Of a DNA stretch of 15,000 nucleotides, positions 7,411 through 13,969 are shown one piece after another (position 1 is the first letter of the stretch; every line of letters begins with the position of its first letter). Under the pieces are notes generated by a model. That model saw only the letters and a list, made by a program, of their open reading frames with translations, did not search any database and was not told where the DNA came from. A program made the position numbers and the translations under genes. This DNA is from Chloroflexota bacterium. Its GTDB lineage: Bacteria; Chloroflexota; Dehalococcoidia; Lucifugimonadales; Lucifugimonadaceae. The DNA is taken from NCBI GenBank assembly GCA_013911545.1, contig JACETA010000010.1:1-15000 (forward strand), read 5' to 3'.

Positions 7411-8535
7411 CTAAAAGGATTTTGCCATCTCTTCTTCTTTTTTTGATGAAGCCTTTTCGTATTCAATAAATCCACCGCCAATTACTTGGTTTCCTTGGTA
7501 GAACACTAATGCTTGCCCAGGAGTAATTGCTCTTTGTGGTTCTTCAAAAGTAAAGGTAGCGTTACCATTATCCAGCTGTTCAAGCTTTCCTATAGCAGGA
7601 GTACTCTTATATCGAATTTTTGCATATATAGTCTTTGAGGCATCTATGCTTCCTCCAGATATTATATTCAACCTTGAAATGAAGGCCTTACTTTGCATTA
7701 GTTCATTTGATGGGCCCACCTCAACCGTGTTATTGCTTGGATATATCTTTGTTACAAATAATGGCTTGCCATGGGACTCTATCCCTAAGCCTTTTCTTTG
7801 CCCAATAGTAAAATTGTGAATTCCTTTATGGCTGCCTAATCTTTTGCCTTCAGAATTAATAATAATTCCTTCTGTTTCGGAAACTTTTTTATTGATAAAT
7901 TTTTTATAGTCCCCATCAGGAATAAAGCAAATATCTTGGGAGTCAGGTTTTTTTGCATTTATTAATCCGTATTCTTCTGCAATTTCCCTTATTTTATTTT
8001 TTGGATATTTTCCAACTGGGAGTTTTAATTTATTCATAATTTTTTGATTCAAATTAAATAAAACGTAACTCTGGTCCTTAGTTTCATCTGCACCTTTCTC
8101 CAAAGTAAAAATATCGTTATTTTTTTTAATATTTGCATAATGACCTGTTGCAATATAATCGGCTTTCATAAATTCAGCCCTCTTCAGAAGAAAGTCGAAT
8201 TTCAATCTATCATTGCATGCTAGGCACGGAAAAGGAGTCCTTCCTTTTTGATATTCTGATATAAAATATTGAACAACATGTTCATTAAATTCTTTTTCAA
8301 AATTTAAATAATAATGTTTTGAGTCAATTTGCCTGCAAACTGACCTTGCATCTTCTACATCATCAAGAGAGCAACAACTTTTATTAAGGCTGTAATTGGA
8401 TTCTTCACTTTGAGGAAACAACCTCATTGTCACACCAATGACATTGAAACCCTCATTGTGTAATAAGAGGGCAGCCACAGACGAATCAACCCCTCCGCTC
8501 ATAGCTACAACAACAGTTTTTTTTGTCTTTTTCAT
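7411..8535 (-). CDS. mnmA: tRNA-specific 2-thiouridylase MnmA
   Basis: MnmA adds sulfur to uridine 34 of tRNA Lys, Glu and Gln, using ATP to adenylate the base and a persulfide sulfur that comes ultimately from a cysteine desulfurase. The 374-residue protein has the PP-loop SGGVDSS (13-19), the first catalytic cysteine Cys107 in LACNDRLKFD, the KDQSYVLF segment (153-160) and the second cysteine Cys203 in SQDICFI. The C-terminal beta domain includes HNFTIGQRKGLG (240-251) and ends in a charged tail that is slightly longer than usual. It is the first gene of a five-gene operon running to hppA. No Shine-Dalgarno sequence precedes the ATG, and the 42-base gap to the divergent rsfS must contain both promoters. 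Confidence 0.95.
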   Translation of the reverse strand: MKKTKKTVVVAMSGGVDSSVAALLLHNEGFNVIGVTMRLFPQSEESNYSLNKSCCSLDDVEDARSVCRQIDSKHYYLNFEKEFNEHVVQYFISEYQKGRTPFPCLACNDRLKFDFLLKRAEFMKADYIATGHYANIKKNNDIFTLEKGADETKDQSYVLFNLNQKIMNKLKLPVGKYPKNKIREIAEEYGLINAKKPDSQDICFIPDGDYKKFINKKVSETEGIIINSEGKRLGSHKGIHNFTIGQRKGLGIESHGKPLFVTKIYPSNNTVEVGPSNELMQSKAFISRLNIISGGSIDASKTIYAKIRYKSTPAIGKLEQLDNGNATFTFEEPQRAITPGQALVFYQGNQVIGGGFIEYEKASSKKEEEMAKSF

Positions 8536-8577
8536 AATTTATTTAAATTGTTTACAAGAAATGTTTATAATTTAAAC
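8536..8577. promoter_or_regulatory. Divergent promoter region between mnmA and rsfS
   Basis: These 42 bases serve both directions. On the plus strand a perfect TATAAT (8566-8571) lies six bases before the rsfS ATG at 8578, the spacing expected for a leaderless message. On the minus strand TTAAAT ends five bases before the mnmA ATG and is a weaker candidate of the same kind. Neither gene has a Shine-Dalgarno sequence. The plus -10 sits within an imperfect inverted repeat (8563-8577, arms GTTTA and TAAAC), which may be an operator or chance in AT-rich DNA. Confidence 0.5.
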
Positions 8578-8934
8578 ATGTCAAAGTCAATGTTATTAGA
8601 AAATTATGCAAGAATGATAACTGATATTGCTTCAGAAAATCTAGGGGAAGAAATTGTTCTTCTTGATACTGGAGATATATCTTTATTTTCAGAATTTTCA
8701 ATTATAATCACTGGTCAAACCGACAGACACCTTGAAAATTTGTCTCAAAAAATAATGAGAGAAATGAGAAAAAATGGAAAAAAAATTCATCATAAAGAAG
8801 GGACTGGTAAAACAGGGTGGATACTTTTAGATTATTTTGGTCTTTGTGTTCACATACTATTAGATGAAAAAAGAAATATATATGACCTAGAATCCTTGTG
8901 GGGCTCCGCTAAAGAAATAGTTAGAATTCAATAA
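8578..8934 (+). CDS. rsfS: Ribosomal silencing factor RsfS
   Basis: RsfS (RsfA, Iojap/DUF143 family) binds ribosomal protein uL14 on the large subunit and blocks joining of the subunits when nutrients are short. The 118-residue protein shows the family features: an N-terminal helix leading to EEIVLLDTGDIS, the FSIIITGQTDRHLENLSQ core, and WILLDYFGLCVHILLDE...YDLESLWG at the C-terminus. An in-frame ATG at 8548 exists, but ATG at 8578 gives the normal N-terminus and is precisely placed behind a consensus -10 box. rsfS often neighbours nadD or ndk-type genes; here it stands alone on its strand, facing ndk tail to tail with one base between the stop codons. Confidence 0.92.
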   Translation: MSKSMLLENYARMITDIASENLGEEIVLLDTGDISLFSEFSIIITGQTDRHLENLSQKIMREMRKNGKKIHHKEGTGKTGWILLDYFGLCVHILLDEKRNIYDLESLWGSAKEIVRIQ

Positions 8935-8935
8935 T

Positions 8936-9388
8936 TTACTCTATCCATGAATCGATGGATCTTTCGTAATCGATTAATTCATCGCTATTAAAATACAAGG
9001 ATATCTCCTTTGAAGCATCTTTTTCATTGGCTGAGCCATGAATTATATTTTTTTCAACAGATAATCCGAAATCACCTCTAATAGTACCAGGGCTAGATTC
9101 AAGCGGATTTGTCACACCCATCATTGTCCTAGTTTTTTGTATAGCATTTTCACCATTTAGAGCCAGAGCAACAACAGGGCTTGAAGTAATAAAATCTACT
9201 AAACTTGAATAAAACGGCTTATCTTTATGTTCTTCATAATGATTTGATGCAAGTTTTTTATCAATTAATAAAAGTTTCATGCCAATAATTTTTAGTCCTG
9301 TTGATTCAAGCTTGTCTATTACTTTTCCTGCTAAACCTCTATTTACACCATCAGGTTTAATTAAAACAAGTGTCGATTCCTTGCTCAT
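8936..9388 (-). CDS. ndk: Nucleoside diphosphate kinase
   Basis: This enzyme moves the gamma-phosphate of ATP to nucleoside diphosphates through a phospho-histidine. The 150-residue protein, close to the usual 140-150, has the N-terminal ESTLVLIKPDGVNRG motif, TRTMMGVTNPLESSPGTIRGDFG (87-109) for nucleotide binding, and the active-site His117 in NIIHGSAN. It is the last gene of the thiL-tsaE-tsaB-ndk operon; its ATG overlaps the end of tsaB by four bases. AGGAGGC-like purines within the tsaB end (GGAGGC) form a good Shine-Dalgarno sequence. The stop lies one base from that of the convergent rsfS. Confidence 0.96.
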   Translation of the reverse strand: MSKESTLVLIKPDGVNRGLAGKVIDKLESTGLKIIGMKLLLIDKKLASNHYEEHKDKPFYSSLVDFITSSPVVALALNGENAIQKTRTMMGVTNPLESSPGTIRGDFGLSVEKNIIHGSANEKDASKEISLYFNSDELIDYERSIDSWIE

Positions 9389-10044
9389 TTTGCCTCCTTT
9401 TTCTTAGTTATGTTAGGTAATCTTGAGTAAATTGGAACTAAATCATAATATTTTTCCTGCTTTTTTTCATTGATTATTTTGTGAGTCAAGTTAACCATCA
9501 GTTGGGGGGCTCTCGTGGATTCTTTAAAAAAAACAAATTCGGGATATTTTTTTTCTAATTCCATTGTATCTTCACCGCAGAAATAGCTTCCTTTTTTGAA
9601 AATACTTTTCATATCATTGTTGGTAAAAATTCCGTCAACATTTCTTTCTGAAATATTATCTATTGATTTCCAGCAATATGAATTAAAGCCTGCAGGAATC
9701 AAGGCTGTTAAATTATTTTTTTTAAAAATAACATTCTTTTCAAATTCAATTTCAAAAGTTGGTATACCTAAAATTTTAATATTGGAAAATTTTGATAATC
9801 CTATAGCAAAGCTAATTCCTACTCTTATAGCAGTAAATCCTCCCGGTCCTAGTGCAACAGAAATGAAATCCAAATCATTTACGTTCAAACTATTACATGA
9901 AAATAGTTTTAATACATTTTCACTTAACTCTATACTGTGATTATTTTTAGAAGTCCATACTTTGTCATCAATTATTTTTCCTTTATTTGAATAAGATATT
10001 GAAGCATTTTTTGATGAGGTGTCAATTGTTAGTATTTTTGTCAT
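9385..10044 (-). CDS. tsaB: tRNA threonylcarbamoyladenosine biosynthesis protein TsaB
   Basis: TsaB is the inactive ASKHA-fold partner of TsaD in the bacterial t6A complex (TsaB-TsaD-TsaE), which modifies adenosine 37 of ANN-decoding tRNAs. The 219-residue protein has the N-terminal ILTIDTSSKNASIS and the highly characteristic ALGPGGFTAIRVGIS (64-78), followed by LGIPTFE. The second half is more diverged, as is usual for TsaB. It follows tsaE with two bases between them and overlaps ndk. The C-terminal RimI acetyltransferase found fused or adjacent in many bacteria is absent here, as is tsaD. Confidence 0.9.
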   Translation of the reverse strand: MTKILTIDTSSKNASISYSNKGKIIDDKVWTSKNNHSIELSENVLKLFSCNSLNVNDLDFISVALGPGGFTAIRVGISFAIGLSKFSNIKILGIPTFEIEFEKNVIFKKNNLTALIPAGFNSYCWKSIDNISERNVDGIFTNNDMKSIFKKGSYFCGEDTMELEKKYPEFVFFKESTRAPQLMVNLTHKIINEKKQEKYYDLVPIYSRLPNITKKKEAK

Positions 10045-10046
10045 TT

Positions 10047-10484
10047 TTAAATTTTTATTTTTGCTATCGAATCTATATTAATAATTCTCTTTTCTGACTT
10101 TCCGTCAAATTCAATTTTAATTTTAAGATCTGGTTCTGGTAAATATTTTTTTGCTATTTCAGGCCATTCGATTATTAAATTGCCACTTTCTAAATATTCA
10201 TCTAATGCTAAATCAAAAATTTCTTCTGAATAATTTAGTCTAAAAAAATCACAATGATTAACATTTATTTTCCCAGAATAAGTAGTAATTAGTATGAAAG
10301 TAGGGCTTTTGGCAATTTGAGTACACTCAAAATATTCTGAAATACCTTTTACCAATGTAGTTTTCCCTGCCCCTAAATTGCCTTCCAAAAAAATTATTTT
10401 CCCCTTGTCTGCGTACTTACCTAATTTTTTACCTAGATCTATAGTTTCAGATGGGCTTTTCGTTAGAACCTTTATTTTATTCAA
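10047..10484 (-). CDS. tsaE: tRNA threonylcarbamoyladenosine biosynthesis ATPase TsaE
   Basis: TsaE is the small P-loop ATPase that keeps the TsaB-TsaD complex cycling during t6A formation. The 145-residue protein carries Walker A GNLGAGKTT (35-43), the SPTFILITTYS block (60-70), HCDFFRL (77-83) matching the family's H-x-D-x-Y/F-R-L, and LIIEWPE (103-109). These are all the TsaE signatures and in the correct order. It overlaps thiL by eight bases and precedes tsaB by two, so the three are translated from one message. Confidence 0.94.
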   Translation of the reverse strand: MNKIKVLTKSPSETIDLGKKLGKYADKGKIIFLEGNLGAGKTTLVKGISEYFECTQIAKSPTFILITTYSGKINVNHCDFFRLNYSEEIFDLALDEYLESGNLIIEWPEIAKKYLPEPDLKIKIEFDGKSEKRIINIDSIAKIKI

Positions 10485-11418
10485 AATGACTCCAGGGTTT
10501 TAAATTAGGTAAATATTTTCTATTTTTATTTTTATAAAAAATTTCATAATCATTTTTTTTACAAATTTCCCCGATAACATAATATTCAAATGGTAGGTGA
10601 ACTTTTGATTCATCTATTGTAAACAAAAGTTCATAATCTTCTCCACCATTTATAGCAATATCTGTATATGTTTCAGGGTATTCATCTATTAGATATTTAC
10701 TTATTGGAATATTTTCAACATTAATAATCATTGATACATTGCTTTGGGTGCAAATATTTATAAGATCATTGTGTAATCCGTCACTAATATCCATGCAACA
10801 CTTAATTCCTGAAGTAACTAAACTGTGTGACTCATTTATTTTTGGCTTAGGAATTAAATGCTTTTCTGATAAATATGCATTTTTTTTATTATTATTGAGA
10901 AGCTTTAACCCCCCTAAAGAATCTCCTAAATTACCTGTAACAGCAATCTTGTCACCAACTTTAGCTGAACCTCTTGTCATATAATTTTTTGTTATTAATT
11001 TGCCTATAGCAGTAACAGAAATAAATAGTTTATCGCTAGAAACTATATCCCCCCCAACTATTGTTCCTCCATAAGTATCGCAACAATTTTTTATACCATT
11101 AATTATTTTTGAAAAACTTTCATTATTTAAATATTTTGGAGCGCCAATTGATACTGTAAAAAAATTAGGTGAAGCCCCCATTGAAGCTAAATCACTGATA
11201 TTTATTGAGATACTTTTCCAGCCAATATTTTCATAGGAATAATATTCTGTATTGAAATGCACGCCTTCCACAATAGAGTCAGAACAAATCGCAGTTTCAC
11301 CTCCATTATTTTTGGAAGTTATTGCAGCATCATCTCCGATGCTAACTAATATATCTTTATTAGAATCTTTATTTAAAATTTTGTTTATAATATTTATAAA
11401 TTCTTTTTCTTTATTCAT
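10477..11418 (-). CDS. thiL: Thiamine-monophosphate kinase
   Basis: ThiL phosphorylates thiamine phosphate to thiamine diphosphate, the last step of the pathway that ThiE feeds. The 313-residue protein belongs to the PurM/SelD-like fold. Visible are SIGDDAAI (26-33), SDSIVEGVHF (46-55), SDLASMGASP (75-84), VGGDIVSS (121-128), the MDISDGLHNDL block (209-219) with the Mg-binding Asp212, and GGEDYELLF (258-266). All are in the normal order. It is the first gene of the four-gene operon to ndk. No Shine-Dalgarno sequence is present ahead of the ATG; the leader would be about 27 bases if transcription starts from the palindromic -10 at 11448-11457. Confidence 0.93.
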   Translation of the reverse strand: MNKEKEFINIINKILNKDSNKDILVSIGDDAAITSKNNGGETAICSDSIVEGVHFNTEYYSYENIGWKSISINISDLASMGASPNFFTVSIGAPKYLNNESFSKIINGIKNCCDTYGGTIVGGDIVSSDKLFISVTAIGKLITKNYMTRGSAKVGDKIAVTGNLGDSLGGLKLLNNNKKNAYLSEKHLIPKPKINESHSLVTSGIKCCMDISDGLHNDLINICTQSNVSMIINVENIPISKYLIDEYPETYTDIAINGGEDYELLFTIDESKVHLPFEYYVIGEICKKNDYEIFYKNKNRKYLPNLKPWSHFE

Positions 11419-11475
11419 TTTTAATGAGAAAAAAGTTTATCAATTTATATAATTATACTTAATAAGGAGAAAAAC
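11419..11475. promoter_or_regulatory. Divergent promoter with a palindromic -10 element (TATAATTATA)
   Basis: The perfect 10-base palindrome at 11448-11457 reads TATAAT on both strands: 11448-11453 for the plus strand and 11457-11452 for the minus strand. On the plus side a Shine-Dalgarno sequence AAGGAG (11464-11469) follows, six bases before the tautomerase ATG. On the minus side about 27 leader bases lead to thiL without a Shine-Dalgarno sequence. ATGAGA at 11424-11429, 18 bases from the plus -10, is a fair -35 candidate; none is convincing for the minus direction. Confidence 0.5.
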
Positions 11476-11661
11476 ATGCCTACTATAGAAATTAAATGGT
11501 TTGATGGTAGATCGCAAGAACAAAAAGCTAGTGTTGCAAAAGCTATAACAGACATTATTGTTGATATCGGAAAAACAACACCAGAAGCAACTCATATAAT
11601 TTTTCATGACATTAAAAAATCTGATTGGGCTCAATCAGGCATATTAAATTCAGAAAAATGA
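11476..11661 (+). CDS. 4-oxalocrotonate tautomerase-family enzyme
   Basis: This is a small tautomerase of 61 residues, the usual size for the 4-OT family, whose members work as hexamers. After removal of Met, Pro1 becomes the catalytic general base; the start MPTIEIKWFDGRS matches. Arg at the position of the family's Arg11 is present in GRS. The C-terminal half keeps a beta strand (ATHIIFHDI) followed by KSDWAQSGIL, like the family's K-x-x-W-A-x-G-G/S-x-L. Members isomerise 2-hydroxymuconate or act on halogenated or other keto-enol substrates; the real substrate is unknown. A clear Shine-Dalgarno sequence AAGGAG supports the start. It heads a three-gene unit with overlapping frames, ending in an MFS transporter, which suggests uptake and handling of a small organic acid. 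Confidence 0.88.
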   Translation: MPTIEIKWFDGRSQEQKASVAKAITDIIVDIGKTTPEATHIIFHDIKKSDWAQSGILNSEK

Positions 11662-11840
11662 ATAATTATCCTTTAAGAGGTTTAGGGATGATTTTAATAA
11701 CAATATTTTTTTCTATTGCATTGCTAATTTATGTTGGTGCTGGTTTTTCTGAATATAGAATTGAAGAAAGAAAAAATGGAGAGCTAGTAAATAATTTATG
11801 GTGGGAGAAAGGTTTTATTTCTGTATGTCCTCTTCACTAA
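11658..11840 (+). CDS. 60-residue single-helix membrane protein, unknown function
   Basis: This short frame is not a known family to me. It starts with ATG sharing ATGA with the tautomerase stop, a classic translational coupling arrangement, and ends 16 bases inside the MFS gene. The 60 residues are a short positive N-terminus (MNNYPLRG), one hydrophobic helix (about residues 9-31), then a charged segment EYRIEERKNGE and a Trp-Trp pair (residues 48-49). The start-positive end suggests N-in, C-out topology. Its placement makes an accessory subunit of the transporter a reasonable guess, but nothing in the sequence proves it. Overlaps on both sides make a real gene likelier than a chance frame. 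Confidence 0.55.
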   Translation: MNNYPLRGLGMILITIFFSIALLIYVGAGFSEYRIEERKNGELVNNLWWEKGFISVCPLH

Positions 11841-13099
11841 TTCAAGATTTAAATAAAAAGTATCATCTTAAGCACTTTGCTTGGGTTATTGTATTAATTG
11901 CCTCGATAATTCAAATGGTTGGAAGCACTATAAGGAATGTTTTTGGGGTTATGGTAGAGCCAATGTCAGAAACCTTTGGTTGGTCTCAAGGAGAAATTGG
12001 TTTAGGTTACGCTATTGCAGCATTGTGCACAGCTTTTTTTAGTCCAATAGCAGGTATTTTAGGTGATATCTTCGGAGCAAAAAAAACTATGCTTTTCGGA
12101 ACCTTTTTATTTTTAATTGGGATGATACTTACTGCAAACTCTTCCACAATAATTGAATTTTATTTTTCTTATGGAATAGTACTTGGTATTGCTCAATCAA
12201 TATATTTAGTTCCAATTGTCCCTGCAGTTGTTAGTTGGTTTAAAAGAGGAACTGGCATTGGGACAGGCTCTATGATGGTTGCATGGAGTGTTGGCCCTGC
12301 ATTATCTATTCAGGCATTGGCAATATGTTTTGAAAATTTTGGCTGGCAAAATACTTTTATGATATTTGGAATATTTGGAACTTTGATTATTTTTATATGT
12401 TTATTATTTTTTTCAGATTCACCTGAAAAAAAAGGAGTGAAGCCATATGGTTGGCTTAGTTCAGATGGTAATTCAGAGGATTCTGTTAATAAATGGTCAA
12501 AATTAAATCAAAAAATAATATTCAAAACTGATAGTTTTTGGCATTTGATTAATATTCATTTTTGGGGGTGTGTTGGCCATGCCGTAATTTTAGTTGCTGT
12601 AATCCCCATGGCTGTTAATCAGGGCCTTTCTTTAGTACAAGCTTCAGGAATTTTAAGCATAATAGCTGTTGTAAGTATTTCTAGCCGATTTGCTGCGCCA
12701 ATAATAGGTGATAAATTTGGAAGTAAGCCAATAATTTTTTTATCATTTCTGGGTCAAGGATTATCAGTTTTAATTCTTCTTGGAGCAAATTCTGTTTTCG
12801 ATTTTTATTTATTTGCTATTATGTTTGGCATTCCTTACGGCGGTGAAGGAACTGTGATTCCTGTTATTAATAAGCAATATTATGGAAGATTCCCTATGGG
12901 TACAACATATGGATGGCAACTTTTTGGAGCTGGAATTGGTATGGCTATTGGAGGATTTGTGCCAGGAATATTATTTGACTACTTAGGTAACTATAATTTT
13001 GCAATATGGGTCTCTTCTATTTCAAGCCTTTGGGGAGCAGTTATCGTGCTAATGTTAAGAAAAACTGATAAATTAATTGTTCAATATTCACCTAATTGA
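11825..13099 (+). CDS. MFS transporter (oxalate/formate antiporter or monocarboxylate-like)
   Basis: This is a 424-residue major facilitator with twelve predicted hydrophobic helices in two halves. The loop after the second helix carries GDIFGAKK (80-87), the family's motif A, and the second half repeats it as GDKFGSKP. The start region of helix 1 with STIRNVFGVMVEPMSETFGWS is like oxalate/formate antiporters and monocarboxylate transporters, but the substrate cannot be assigned. ATG at 11825 is preferred: the longer ATG at 11798 would add nine unlikely residues, and the purine-rich GGAGAAAGG (11804-11812) lies about 12 bases upstream of 11825. It overlaps the 60-residue frame by 16 bases. 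A promoter for the following tRNA appears to lie in its last codons. Confidence 0.85.
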   Translation: MSSSLIQDLNKKYHLKHFAWVIVLIASIIQMVGSTIRNVFGVMVEPMSETFGWSQGEIGLGYAIAALCTAFFSPIAGILGDIFGAKKTMLFGTFLFLIGMILTANSSTIIEFYFSYGIVLGIAQSIYLVPIVPAVVSWFKRGTGIGTGSMMVAWSVGPALSIQALAICFENFGWQNTFMIFGIFGTLIIFICLLFFSDSPEKKGVKPYGWLSSDGNSEDSVNKWSKLNQKIIFKTDSFWHLINIHFWGCVGHAVILVAVIPMAVNQGLSLVQASGILSIIAVVSISSRFAAPIIGDKFGSKPIIFLSFLGQGLSVLILLGANSVFDFYLFAIMFGIPYGGEGTVIPVINKQYYGRFPMGTTYGWQLFGAGIGMAIGGFVPGILFDYLGNYNFAIWVSSISSLWGAVIVLMLRKTDKLIVQYSPN

Positions 13100-13115
13100 A
13101 AATCTTGATTATACT
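13087..13115 (+). promoter_or_regulatory. Probable promoter of tRNA-Lys
   Basis: TTCACC (13087-13092) and TATACT (13110-13115) are separated by 17 bases and match the -35 and -10 consensus at four and five positions. Transcription would begin about 13122, a few bases before the mature tRNA end at 13126. The -35 lies inside the end of the MFS gene. Confidence 0.45.
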
Positions 13116-13125
13116 AAGATGTAAT

Positions 13126-13201
13126 GGCCCGCTAGCTCAGTTGGTAGAGCAAATGACTCTTAATCATTAGGTCCTCGGTTCGAGCCCGAGGCGGGTCACC
13201 A
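13126..13201 (+). tRNA. tRNA-Lys (anticodon CTT)
   Basis: The 76 bases fold as a full cloverleaf. The acceptor stem GGCCCGC pairs with GCGGGTC with one G-T pair. The D stem is GCTC/GAGC, the anticodon stem AATGA/TCATT encloses loop CTCTTAA giving anticodon CTT, and the T stem CTCGG/CCGAG carries the TTCGAGC loop. The discriminator base is A and the CCA end is encoded. CTT reads AAG lysine codons. Only 25 bases separate it from the next start codon, so that gene may share its transcript. Confidence 0.97.
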
Positions 13202-13226
13202 AATATTAAATTCAGGAGGATGATAA

Positions 13227-13820
13227 ATGAAAAAAATTATATTAATTTTTGTATTATTTACATTGATTTTAAGCTGTGGTGAAGTAGAAGACGCAATTGG
13301 GAACTTGCAAGAAAACTCAAATAATAGTGAACTTCAGGGCAGGATTACAGAGCTAGAAAATTCTAATAAAGAACAAAGTGATCAAATATCTAAACTCAAA
13401 CAATCAAATGAGCAATCAAAAGAACAATTGAATAAAATTACTTTAGATGCTGAGAAAGTTAAACAAGAGCTTGTTGCGACTAAAGAAACTTTACAAAGAT
13501 CACAGCTTGATCTATCAAATCTTAGTAGAAATTATAATACCGACATCAATGAATTAAAGGAAAAAAAAGATGAGCAAATAGACATTATTATTAAAGATTA
13601 TGATGGTGTTTCAAAAAAGGCGGAGAATATTATTTTTGTAATTAATGGAGAGATTAAGAAGATGGAAAGATCAATCGAAAGCCAAGTTAATGAAAGTGTT
13701 AAAGATGCCCAATTAGATAAGTGGAGCTATTTAAAAAGCCAAGTAGTTCCTTATTTTGAAGAAATTATTGCAGCTGTCGACGGAAGTAAATTTACTGCTT
13801 TGCAACTAAAATCAAAATAA
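13227..13820 (+). CDS. Coiled-coil lipoprotein, function unknown
   Basis: This 197-residue protein begins with a lipoprotein signal peptide: MKK, a hydrophobic core, and the lipobox LILSC with Cys17 as the lipid-carrying residue. From about residue 27 to 125 it is rich in Glu, Lys, Gln and Ser with heptad-like Leu and Ile spacing, a long coiled coil. The tail (about 140-197) is less regular and contains the only Trp. A strong Shine-Dalgarno sequence AGGAGG (13214-13219) sits seven bases before the ATG. Membrane anchoring with a rod-like coiled coil suggests a spacer or envelope role, but no family is recognised. Start and reading frame are secure; function is not. Confidence 0.8.
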   Translation: MKKIILIFVLFTLILSCGEVEDAIGNLQENSNNSELQGRITELENSNKEQSDQISKLKQSNEQSKEQLNKITLDAEKVKQELVATKETLQRSQLDLSNLSRNYNTDINELKEKKDEQIDIIIKDYDGVSKKAENIIFVINGEIKKMERSIESQVNESVKDAQLDKWSYLKSQVVPYFEEIIAAVDGSKFTALQLKSK

Positions 13821-13969
13821 ACTTTAATAATTTTGTATTATAAAATATCAAGATTTATCTTTAAATTGTTTTTATCTGCAAACTTACGCAATGAATACGC
13901 TGCAAATCTTTTAGTCATGGTTATATAAATATTTTTAAAGTGACATAAATTAATATAAAATAGGTAATT
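13821..13969 (+). promoter_or_regulatory. AT-rich intergenic region upstream of the second lipoprotein
   Basis: This 149-base gap is the longest non-coding stretch in the window. It holds no open frame of note. Near its right end, TTAAAG (13935-13940) and TAAAAT (13956-13961) could form a promoter with 15-base spacing for the gene at 13970, and AGG (13962-13964) is a minimal ribosome site. TGCAAAC and TGCAAAT occur within about 30 bases. No GC-rich hairpin plus T-run terminator is present. Confidence 0.35.

Noticed and set aside
13126..13201. tRNA-Lys as an attachment site of an integrated element
   Set aside because: No integrase gene and no second copy of the tRNA 3' end were found in the window, and the genes to the right are not phage-like.
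13821..13870. Rho-independent terminator after the coiled-coil lipoprotein
   Set aside because: Only short AT-only inverted arms (ATTTT and AAAAT) are present, with no GC stem and no proper T run.
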